Assembly: GCA_009363875.1 (NCBI GenBank)
Contig: CM018690.1
Coordinates: forward strand, 29,124,800-29,188,799
Length of the DNA stretch: 64,000 nt
DNA from: Mikania micrantha
Taxonomy: Eukaryota; Streptophyta; Magnoliopsida; Asterales; Asteraceae
Direction of reading: 5' to 3'
This document shows positions 12,503 through 21,625 of the stretch, piece by piece. A program made the position numbers and the translations under genes. The notes under the pieces are model-generated. The model did not search any database and had not been told where the DNA came from. It saw only the letters and a program-made list of their open reading frames with translations. Within the stretch, counting starts at the first letter, position 1, and every line of letters begins with the position of its first letter.

Positions 12503-14147
12503 CAGTGTTATTCAAGGATGTTCCTTGAATCTAAATGATCATCTTGTCAATATCGATTTACTTCCTATCGAGTTTGGGAGTTTGATGTCATTGTCAGTAT
12601 GGACTGGCTTTCTAATAACCAAGCGGAAGTAATATGCCAAAACAAGGTGATCCGTATTCTATTACCTGACGGTAATACACTGATAGTTCAAGGAGAATGA
12701 GCTAGTAGAAAGTTTGGTATCCTTGCTTGTATTCAAACTCAAAAATGCTCACGGAAAGGGTGTCTGGTCTTTCAAGCGCATGAAATTGAGAACAGTTCGT
12801 TACAAAAACGTATTGAAGATATTCTCGTAGTCAAGGATTTTTCCTGAAGTTTTCCTGACGATATATCAGGATTACCCCAGTGAGGCAAGTTGAATTTCGT
12901 ATTGACTTGATTCTAGGTGCCGCACCTGTAGCTAAAGCTCCTTATCGTTAAGCACCCTCATAGATGCAAGAGCTCTCAGGTCAACTGCAAGAACTCTTAG
13001 ACAAGGGTTTTAATAGATTTAGTTTCTCATCCTGGGGGGCACCAGTTCTTTTTGAGAAAGAGAAGGATGGTTCATTCAAGATGTGTATTGAAATATGTCA
13101 ACTGAAATATGTCAGTTCTTAGGGATGACAGGTTATTAACGCCGATTTATCAAGAATTTTTCAAAGATAGCCTTGCCACTGACCACACGGACGCAGAAAA
13201 ATCAACTGTTTATATGAGGTTCTCAACAGGAGGAGGCATTCCAACTGTTGAAACACAAACTCTGCAACACACCTATCTGGGCATTATCGGAAGCTACTGA
13301 TAATTTCACAGGGTACTGTGATGTTTCTCGTCAAGGACTTGGGTGTGGTTTAATGCAAAATGATAAAGTGATTGCTTATACTTCTCGGCAATAGGAAGTA
13401 CATGAGGTGAACTATACCACTCATGATCTAGAACCTTGTGCAGTAGGGTGTGCACTCAAGATTTGAAGATATTTATCTTTCACTCGTTGAACTCTCATAT
13501 AATAACAGCTATCCTACCAGTATTAAATGCGCTCCATTTGAAGTACTTTATAGACGCAAATGTAGATCACCTATCTGTTGGTCAGAGGTAGGTAAAAATC
13601 AGATCATAGGCCCAGAGTTCATTCAAGAAACAACCGATAAGATCGCACTCATTCAAGACCGAATTAAGACTGCTCGAGATCGTCAAAAGAGTTATGCCGA
13701 TAATGGTCATAGATCTTTAGAATTCCTAATAGGTGACCGAGTAATGTTGAAGGTTTCTCCTTGGAAGGGTATTTTCAGATTTAAAAAAAAAAGTAAGCTT
13801 AAACCAAGATTTGTTGGGCCATTCAAAATTCTTGAACGAATTGGATCAGTAGTCTACAGACTTGAGTTACCTCCTGAACTCGGTAACATTCATGATGTCT
13901 TTCACGTATCAAATCTGAAGAAATGTTTAGCTGATGAATCATTGATCGTACCTTGCAAAGAAATCCAAATTGATGAGAAACTTCAATTTAGTGAAGAACC
14001 AGATGAAGTGATGGATTGAGAGGTGAAAGTACTAAAACGCAGTCGCATATCTATTGTTAAAATTCGAACGAATTTACAACGTGGACCTGAGTATACGTGA
14101 GAACGAGAAGATCGGATGAAAGCAACAGACCCACACCTATTTTCATG
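12503..14147 (+). pseudogene. pol: Element A unit 2: pol remnant lacking RT and integrase cores
   Basis: Near-identical duplicate of the unit 1 pol remnant: RT N-terminal piece to about 13090, post-RT piece from 13109, RNase H fragment near 13315-13365, and integrase C-terminal frame 13450-14019 ending at the same TGA. The shared breakpoints show that the deletions existed before the internal region was duplicated. A substitution near 12949 adds a TAA just before the PYRLAP-type motif is complete, a small unit-specific change. No polymerase or integrase activity is possible from this unit. Confidence 0.87.
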
Positions 14148-14199
14148 ATCAATTGTCATCAAGTAAGTCTTCACTAAATTTCGGGACGAAATTTTTATA

Positions 14200-14211
14200 A
14201 CAGGGGGAGAC
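14200..14211 (+). other. Polypurine tract, element A unit 2
   Basis: ACAGGGGGAGAC directly before LTR3, with the same upstream GGGACGAAATTTTTAT motif as unit 1. Confidence 0.85.
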
Positions 14212-16640
14212 TGTGACTACTCAAAATTCTCAGGTTAGAATCATAACTCGAAAATGAAGAGAATGAGAGCGAAATTGCGAAACGAAGCTCCGATTTCAAG
14301 ATACACTGAATTGAATATAGCAATAGATAAGAGGTCAAATATTTTGAACTCTTATGGTCTTGAGATTATAACCATTGGAAAGAGCTCGAAAAATCGTGAA
14401 CATAGGCGAAAACCGTGCGCAAAACGGAGTTCGTATGCTCCCGGAATCACGAAACGAAGATAAGATCAAAATCTGGATTTTTCATTCCGCGCGGTACGCC
14501 CCGGAAAAACCTCCGAGGTGGGGCGATGCGCCTGGGGCCAAAAAGTCGGAAAATGGCTTAAAAAGTCAAGATTTCATCTAGAACTCAAACTTTTATCTTC
14601 CTATCGACGATTTTCGCTCCCACACGCACAAAATCTCATTTTTCAGCAGCCAAACTCTATCTTGAAGGGTTTTAAACGTCCGGATCGCACCACGGAACGT
14701 TTCTGCAAGTCCAGATCATCATTTTACCCGCAGAACTCCGTCTGAATAGGTAACGGTTCGTTTTAACCTTCTAGTTTGATAATGATTGGTTAAATGTTGG
14801 TTTTGAACGTAATGATATGGTTAGGGTTGTTGATTATTACCTAGATGATGGCTAGGATTGATTTTAAACAAGGAACACGATGTTTTAACGGGTAAATCCT
14901 TGTTTTGATCCGTTGTAATGCCCGGTTTGCATGGGATCATAACAATGGTTATAATGGTTTAAACCATTTGATTATAACAATGGTTGTGATTGGTCCTGAT
15001 CATTCTTTGGAATGATCAATGACAAGAATTAACTATTTCTAAACCTGGAATCCATTGAGAAACCATTTTGGGGATATAATCAACAACAATACTAACTTGG
15101 TTAATCTGGAAATGTCCTGATTAAACCAACCAGCTATAAGTTTCTTAATAAGAACCTAAATCATTATAGGTTCTCAGTTAAAACACGTTGTAAGGTGTTT
15201 GAAATAAGAAAAGTTCTGAGAGTCAGATTAGGCTCAAGTAACTCATAGAACTCTAATGACATTCAGGTTTAGAGTTCAGGAACTAGTGATACGAGCGTTG
15301 TGCGCTGTCAATGATTTGAATCAACTCAGGTGAGTTCACGAATCCCCTTTTATGTGTTTTGGCTTTGAACTCGGGGAATGAGAAAGCATAAACATAAAAA
15401 CATGTTTGAAACATACTGATTATTATGAAGTTTTGTGTTAGTTTTTGAAACACTTGATGAAACATGGTACCTGATTTGATCAGGTGGAGTTTTGAAAACA
15501 GTTCTGATACATTTGTGAAACATGATACCTGATCTGATCGGGTGAAATTCTAAAACGGTTTTTGATTCATTTTGGGTGACACATGAAACCTGATGTGATC
15601 AGGTGGAACTATGAAACAGTTTTGACACATTTTTGTGAAACATGATGCTTGATTTGAGATCAGGTGGAACTCTGAAAACATTTCGATACATTTTTGTGAA
15701 ACATGGTACCTGATTTGATTAGGTGAAACTTTGAAACGTGTTGATACATTTGGTGGAACATGATACCTGATTTGATCAGGTGGAACACTGAACACGTTTG
15801 ATACATTGTGTGATACATGATACCTGATGAGATCAGGTGGAACTCTGAAACGCTTTCGTTATATTTTGTGAAACATGAAAACGTATTTTGCATCATGTGT
15901 TATGCTGAAAAACTTTTGAAACATTTTGCGAGACATGAAAACAAAAGCGTTGTAAAACATTTGGTTGAGACACGTGACAGTGGGGAAAACATATGACCAA
16001 GCTTGTCGTTATTTCTCAGGTTGAACATTTGTCGCTAAGTCCCCTATTCTGTAACCGTTAACCGTGGGGGGCGTGATTATTGAGAATAGATCTATTTGTG
16101 ATTGACAATCCTCGCCCGTGGTTCGTAGCTAAAACCACGACTGGATGTCGAGCGGGCGCTCAATAATGGGAGAACACACAATGTCTTGCGACAAGGACAT
16201 TGGAACAAGGGGCATGAACTCGTCAGCTCGGTTATGGGAGCCCTGGAGTTATAATTGGACTGTTGGTCAAAGAGGAAACATGACATTGTTGGAAGGAAAA
16301 ATGTTCGCACTGGATACCAATGTTTTACTCCCAGTTTGGGACATTAATATTTTTGAACTCTTTTTATGAAAACATTTGACTGATTTGGATACATTGTTTA
16401 CATTTTGAAAGTTTTTCTTTAACAGATAAACTTGTGAACTCACCAGCAATATGCTGATTGTTTTAAAACCATGTTTTCTCAGATGCCTAAAGATACAGGG
16501 GGTGGAGCTGAAAGCTCAATCTTTGGAGACACATAGTAGAGTCTATGAGTACCAGGCTCAACAGAGTGAAACATAGTGAAGAATAGATGTGAAACCTTGA
16601 AAGTCACACCGTACGCTTCCGCAACGATCAGGGTGTGACA
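14212..16640 (+). repeat. Element A, right LTR (LTR3)
   Basis: A 2429-bp LTR starting TGTGACTACTC and ending GGGTGTGACA, followed directly by the CTCAT duplication. Its first 670 bp match LTR2. Its later part carries private or LTR3-type variants near 15328-15385, 15575, 15720, 15881 and 15943 that LTR1 and LTR2 lack. It contains the same palindromic array and the GCGGTACGCC motif near 14490. Confidence 0.92.
15457..15949 (+). repeat. Palindromic 58-bp tandem array inside LTR3
   Basis: Third copy of the LTR subrepeat array, offset 6825 bp from LTR2. It differs from the other two at a handful of sites, for example TTGATTAGG near 15716 where the others have TTGATCAGG, which breaks one palindrome. 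Confidence 0.85.
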
Positions 16641-16769
16641 CTCATCCCTGCCCCTAGTCTGAACTTGAGCGTTCCACCAAGTCAACGCTCGTTTGTTGAA
16701 TGAGCCAGCAGCATACCTCACTCTATGCTGGTCAGGACAGCCACTGATATCTAGAGTCGTCTCCATCTT
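16641..16769 (-). pseudogene. gag: Host element C: gag, middle segment
   Basis: A short island of element C between elements A and B. On the minus strand it encodes a capsid block with METTLDISGC near the right edge and ALTWWNAQVQTRG near the left, a classic Ty3 Gag signature. The ATG at 16764-16766 is not a start: the frame continues into 26478-26641 after element B is removed. The left edge holds one copy of the CTCAT duplication (16641-16645) and the right edge one copy of ATCTT (16765-16769). Confidence 0.88.
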
Positions 16770-19194
16770 TGCGACACCCCATAAATTCCAGCTCAGCTTA
16801 CTATTTCTTTAAATGTTTATTTAAAGGATTATTTGTGCACGTGGCACTAGAATTAGCTTAATTTAGTGTGACACGTGGCATGACGGTACGAACACTGACA
16901 CAAACACGATAATTCGGCGAATTATCGCAACACGCACACATGTGTCTAATTTTTTTTTAGCACATCGTGTAACAAAACACTTGAAACCTCACGAAACGCT
17001 CAAACATTGAACTTGGAAGTTCAAACGAGGCCAAACGATAGTTCGTAAGCGTGAAAACGACGACAAACAGATCAAACGCATGAAACTGGGCCTATTGGGC
17101 TCCTCTGGGACCCATCGCGGTACGCGATGGCCCACTAAGAATAGCATAGCGGTACGCGAAGGATCTCGGGGAAATTTGAATCCCGAAATCCATCGCGGTA
17201 CGCAGAAGAAATCTTGAAGCCTCTCCGCGGTACGCGACGACGCCAGCACGCAAAATCTTTATAAAACCAAGATGTAATCATTCAAAGCCACTCTATACCA
17301 ACATTTTCGAGTTCTGGCCACTTCTACTCGACATCATCACCTCCTATAGTCATCTTCAACCTCTGAAACCTCCATTGGCAGCCATTGAAGCTCAAGTTTG
17401 AAGCTTGGGAGTAACATTGAAGGCTTGGAGGGTCAAAAGAAGATCTCTAGGCACAACCACCACCACCACCTTCTTGTTAGTCGAAGGAACTGTTGTCCAG
17501 GAGCCTCTAGAGCTTCTCCAACATCCTTTGACGATCTAAGGCTTGTAAGGTAGTCTCTAGAAGCTTAAACACATGCTTATAACACCTCTACACACACATG
17601 CAAGCACATGTAGTGCACATACATGAATTTCTTGATGTAGAATCTGGGTTTGTTGATTTTAACATGCTTCTTGATGATCTAAGATGATATAACGATGATT
17701 TGTGACGACCTATGAAGTGGTGTATGCAGAAATGTTAAGATTTGGTCATGAACTACTGAAAAACTCACATGCATATATAATCCATGGCATGTGGGATGAT
17801 TTTGAAGGTTCAAATATGTTTCTTGATGATATTGGTAGTATATCACATGATTAAATGTTGTTAAAATGGTTAACATATGGTTTATTTATGATTCTTGCTA
17901 TTATTAGTAACTTTTAAGTTACAAGATGGTGAAATAGATGAGATTATGGTTATGCATGTATGTGGATTTGATATTAGAATGTTATTAAGATGATATTGAT
18001 GCTTAGAATGTAACTTTTATATTGATTATGGTCATTTTAGCAAAGTTACTATATATAGTAACTTTTATGGACCAAATATTGATAAATGGGGATTTTGGTT
18101 AAATGAGCACGATTAGATGATGTTAAATGGCTTATTATAATGGTTTATGGTATAAAAATGGATTAGAAGTGTTTAGAATAATCATTTGTATGTAAATTGA
18201 CAAAGTTACAATTTATAATGGACCGACACGGACAAACATGAACAACCAAGGGTTGTTGGGCACAAACACGAGCACGGTCGCTTACACAAACTCACGTATG
18301 GTATACGATATAGGTAGCCAGTGACCGACGCGCTTTCTACACGAGGAGCTTACGCATTTATATTCGAACATCACAAAGGTTAGTTTACGGCCCCTCTTTA
18401 ACTCTTTTACAAGCTTTCAAATAGGGTGAGAATACTAGTTGAATCAAGTCAAACATTACTATTGTGAAAACATTTTATGTGTATGCTGGTTTATTAGACA
18501 AACATTAAGTGTTGAACTCGTAACAAGACCTCACAAAGTCTTACCGTTAATGTACATACAACGTGGTAGGTTTGAATGGATCCGTTTGGGTGTGACTAAC
18601 CCCACGGGGCACAATTTTGACTGGAGGTCATAACCCGTGAAACTCTGACCTAACTTGCTATGTAATTACGAGACATAGCAGAGGCAAGGACAAACAAGTC
18701 TAGTTCGGTAGTGACGCACTGACACTTGGAGCCTAGGGCTCGGTACTAACATTATGATAAACAGCATGACACATGTTTTCTATTACTATGTATATATCAA
18801 AACCTGTGAACTCACTAACCATCGTGTTGACGCTTTTTCTAAACTTGTATTCTCAGGTAACTAACATGCTATGGATTCAGGAATCGCACATAAGGGCACG
18901 AACATAGGAACTGCACATGTTATGTCGTGTCATTTTGATCAAACATTATAACTTATGTTTATGTATTAAACAATGTAGTGTCTGACAATTATCTTTTCCG
19001 CTGCATGTATTAAAGTTATTATCTCTCCGCTGCAATACTATATAATTTCCGCTGCAAACTATTTTGTTACTTTAATGTCAAACAGTGTATTTGAAAACGC
19101 ATATAGAGATGTCCTATATGACCATGAGGTGTGATTCTGGCCACGTCACACCCATGTGGACTAACACCACAAGTGGGAATTTGGGGGTGTGACA
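16770..19194 (+). repeat. Element B, 5' LTR
   Basis: A 2425-bp LTR. It starts TGCGACACCCC (the 3' LTR has TGTGACACCCC) and ends GGGTGTGACA. U3 contains four CGGTACGC motifs (17116-17236) just before a TATA box (17260). A long AT-rich region follows. The 3' part holds the GTGAACTCAC block (18805-18814) and TTCCGCTGC repeats (about 18988-19055). Compared with the 3' LTR and the minus-strand LTR at 40192-42815, a block of about 200-250 bp is missing at roughly 18220. Confidence 0.92.
17116..17266 (+). promoter_or_regulatory. Element B LTR promoter region: CGGTACGC repeats plus TATA box
   Basis: Four copies of a CGCGGTACGCG-like sequence (17116-17126, 17148-17160, 17194-17203, 17226-17236) lie within 150 bp upstream of TATAAAA (17260-17266). 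Transcription would be expected to start about 30 bp further on, near 17290. The motif is partly palindromic around GTAC and CpG-rich. Related motifs occur at the same relative place in other LTRs here. Promoter role is inferred from position only. Confidence 0.6.
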
Positions 19195-19197
19195 GAC

Positions 19198-19210
19198 TGG
19201 TATCAGGGCC
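19198..19210 (+). other. Primer-binding site, element B
   Basis: TGGTATCAGGGCC, 3 bp after the 5' LTR. One G differs from the usual TGGTATCAGAGCC complement of initiator Met tRNA. Confidence 0.9.
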
Positions 19211-19352
19211 TTGGTTATAGAGAACTAGGTTTGCATGTAGTAAACTTAGACTATAGCCATTGCTCAACATTAGACACCACACTTAGAAATTGCCCACTGA
19301 TGTATTATTATCCTTACTATTGTCTGTTACTTACTGATTTGAGACCTACAGG

Positions 19353-20093
19353 ATGGCTGACAACAATGATGATACGGGGCGTAACCCAAGGAAGCGACCC
19401 GCGGATCATGGATATGAGCTGACGAAGGAGGACCGTCAGGGGGTACGGGATATTGTGGCCCTGGTGGATGCTGAGATGGCTGAGCGAGCGCGCATCGCCA
19501 AACGCGCCAGGTCATGGAGTTGGTATTATCTCACTGTGTGGGATTGGATTGTTGAGGAGAGGGTACCACTTCAGCGGGTACGGACAGACGATGACCGAGC
19601 ACACCGACTACCGGCAGTTGGAGTGTCGTTTGAGTGGGCCTTTGCGGCCCATGTTGCCCGGACAGCTCGGGAGGCTCGCAGGGCTCGCGAGCGGGATGAG
19701 AAGATCAGGGCTCTCCGAGTGGAGAAACGGAATCTCCGAGGACAGTTAGATCATCTGCGGGAGCAGGTGGTTGATGAGATCGAAGCACTCTGTAACCGGA
19801 CAGCGCAGTTGGAAGAGCGACAAGGGGAGGTCGCTGCAGTGGTCGGGGACCACGACGAGCGACTGGCCGTGGTGGAGGACGTAGCAGGAGAGAACCAGGC
19901 AGCTCTCCAAAATGCTTGGGCCGAGCAGCTGATAGTGGAGCCCGAGCAGGGACAGGACCAGGGACCCCAATTCGAGGTCGAGGATCTTGAGGAGGGCGAT
20001 TTTGATGAGGATCCAGATGAGGATCCCGAGGAGGAAAGCGATGATGGTCCAGCTGACAGTGGGGACTCGCACTCCATGATAGCTACGGATTAG
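19353..20093 (+). CDS. Extra ORF upstream of gag in element B (246 aa, acidic C-terminus)
   Basis: An uninterrupted frame, ATG at 19353 to TAG at 20091, between the primer-binding site and gag. The N-terminus is basic (RNPRKRPADHG). Residues about 40-70 hold an aromatic motif (SWSWYYLTVWDW). Residues about 100-190 are Arg/Glu/Leu-rich with heptad-like spacing, likely a coiled coil. Residues about 195-235 are extremely acidic (EEGDFDEDPDEDPEEESDD). I see no zinc knuckle, protease or enzyme motif. A diverged relative sits at the same place in element D (48192-48757), conserving GRNP-KRPA, AFAA-V-R-AR, and QLEE--G--AAVV--H--RL. It stays open while gag and pol around it are full of stops. It could be an accessory protein or an N-terminal Gag extension; function unknown. 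Confidence 0.8.
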   Translation: MADNNDDTGRNPRKRPADHGYELTKEDRQGVRDIVALVDAEMAERARIAKRARSWSWYYLTVWDWIVEERVPLQRVRTDDDRAHRLPAVGVSFEWAFAAHVARTAREARRARERDEKIRALRVEKRNLRGQLDHLREQVVDEIEALCNRTAQLEERQGEVAAVVGDHDERLAVVEDVAGENQAALQNAWAEQLIVEPEQGQDQGPQFEVEDLEEGDFDEDPDEDPEEESDDGPADSGDSHSMIATD

Positions 20094-20393
20094 CTAGTTT
20101 ATCTTATTTCTGTATTTCATTTTGTATTGCCTAGACGAGCGGGATGTGCTCGTATGAACTCGGTAGTAGTACTACATTTTGAAAATCATTGTACTTCAAA
20201 GTTTCTATTAATGAAAATGATATTTTGTTTTGATTTATGTACCGTACCTTCTAACTATGGCTGTTTGCTATCATAACATCTAACATGACTTCTGGCTAAC
20301 ACCCTAACACATGATGACTAACACTCTATCCCTCCCATATAAAAACCATCTATGGCTGGATGAGGAACATATGCACGACACCCCAAGCGAACA

Positions 20394-21625
20394 ATGGATG
20401 CGGCAATCATTAAAATGATGGTTGACCGTCGGGTCAACAAGGCGCTTGCCGAGTACGAAGCGAGTCGCCAACACAACGAAACTAGTGGGACGAACAATGG
20501 TACTGACACTCGCTTAACATGACTAACATAGTGTAACAAACATCGTTACTAACACACGACATTGGTTTCTGACAAACAGGATCGCACGACAACAACAACA
20601 AAGGGTGCTCATTTAAGTCATTCCTGAACTGTCACCCTCACACTTTCAAAGGAACCGAAGGAGCTGTTGGGATGCTCCGCTGGATTGAAAAAGCAGAATC
20701 TGTGTTCGCAATGTGCTAATGTGCTGACGAAAACCGGGTCAAATATGCGACCGGTACTCTGGAGGGACCAGCCCTCACTTGGTGGAACACTCATGTTCAA
20801 ACACTGGGTTTGGACGAAGCAAACTCTATGTCATGGGCTGACTTCACCAGGTTGCTGCAGGAGGAGTATTGTCCTCGCGATGAGATTAGGAAGCTGGAGG
20901 CGGAATTCTGGGTTCTCAAGATGGTGGGATCGGAAATCAAGCAGTACTGCACTCGATTTCATGAGCTCTGTAAGCTATGCCCGGCTATGGTAATGCCGGA
21001 ATACAAAAAGATCGAGTAGTTCATCAGCGGACTGCCCGAACAAATTCAAAGCATGGTGACAGCATCTGACCTCACCACCATCCAACCGTTGATCCGACTG
21101 GCACACAAACTCACTGATCAAGCTGTAGCTCAGGGAAAGCTACTGAAACGAGGTGAACATCTAAAACCTCAGGAAAACCACAAATAGAAGTGGTAACCCA
21201 GTCATCATCAGTCTCACCCACCTCACCAACAACAACAACAAAGATCTGCACCGGCAAGAACCTTTACTGCCACCCAACCTGATGACAAGGGGAAGGGTGC
21301 ATATCAGGGAAAATACCCTCTGTGTAATTACTTCGGACAATGTGAGAGGTACCGTTGTCTGAAATGCGGAAGACATGGCCACATGGCCAAAGATTGCAGA
21401 TCCAAGTTCCCTAACAACAACAACAACAACCCCAACCACAACCTGAACAACAACAACCAGAACACTCTCAAGGGGTGTTATGAATGTGGAAAGCTAGGTC
21501 ACATGAGGAGGGATTGTCCTCAGCTGAAGAAGGCCGGAGGTGGAATGACAAAGGGTCGAGCGTTTGTAATTGGCTCGAGAGAAGCCAAGGACAATCCGAA
21601 TATCGTAACAGGTACGTTTCTTTAA
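20394..21625 (+). pseudogene. gag: Element B gag
   Basis: Begins ATGGATGCGGCAATC at 20394. Exon-like part one (20394-20499) encodes a short helical stretch (NKALAEYEASR). The Ty3 Gag core follows after a candidate intron, with TFKGTEGAVGMLRWIEKAE near 20645-20700, then LTWWNTHVQTLG and MSWADFTRLLQEEYCPRDE. Two CCHC knuckles, CLKCGRHGHMAKDC (near 21359-21400) and CYECGKLGHMRRDC (near 21477-21518), flank an Asn-rich linker. Gag would form the particle and bind RNA. Stops occur near 20719, 21017, 21185 and 21194, and a frameshift occurs at about 21620 where gag runs into protease. Domain order and length are normal, so this is a full gag that has decayed by point changes. Confidence 0.88.
20500..20579 (+). 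other. Candidate 80-bp intron in element B gag
   Basis: Begins GTACTGACAC and ends TTTCTGACAAACAG. It contains CTAAC branch-like motifs near 20523 and 20549. Removing exactly these 80 bases keeps the frame that starts at 20394 open into the Gag core; reading through instead hits a TAA within about 9 codons. Canonical GT-AG ends and frame rescue support it. A simple frameshift is the alternative. Confidence 0.5.

Larger units (their letters stand above)
558..16640 (+). mobile_element. Element A: Ty3/gypsy LTR-INT-LTR-INT-LTR concatemer
   Basis: Three LTRs (558-2991, 7387-9814, 14212-16640) alternate with two internal regions (2992-7386, 9815-14211), a period of about 6825 bp. Each LTR begins TGTGAC and ends GTGTGACA. 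The whole block is bounded by one 5-bp target-site duplication, CTCAT (553-557 and 16641-16645), so it occupies a single insertion site. The middle LTR resembles the right LTR in its first part and the left LTR in its second part. Primer-binding and polypurine sites are present in both units. Protein order (gag, protease, RT, RNase H, integrase, chromodomain-like tail) and the GACGAAAT motif before the polypurine tract place it near the plant Tekay/Del chromoviruses. Both internal regions share the same large pol deletions, so it is non-autonomous. Confidence 0.92.

Noticed and set aside
558..16640. A 6.8-kb satellite or segmental tandem duplication with host genes.
   Set aside because: The repeated unit is an LTR plus retrotransposon interior with primer-binding and polypurine sites, and the block is bounded by a single 5-bp target duplication. 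This is a retrotransposon recombination product, not a satellite.
558..16640. Simple assembly duplication of one element.
   Set aside because: Not excluded, but less likely. The two units differ (A-run length, zinc-knuckle residue, several LTR variants) and the middle LTR is an ordered mosaic, which a copied contig would not produce.
16479..16766. A 95-codon minus-strand gene starting at 16766.
   Set aside because: It joins element C gag to LTR3 of element A across the insertion border. The ATG is an internal Gag methionine, since the frame continues at 26478.
19746..20077. Minus-strand 108-codon frames opposite the element B extra ORF.
   Set aside because: They are shadows of the plus-strand ORF, Ser-rich because they read its acidic codons in reverse. 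The plus strand has the conserved relative in element D.
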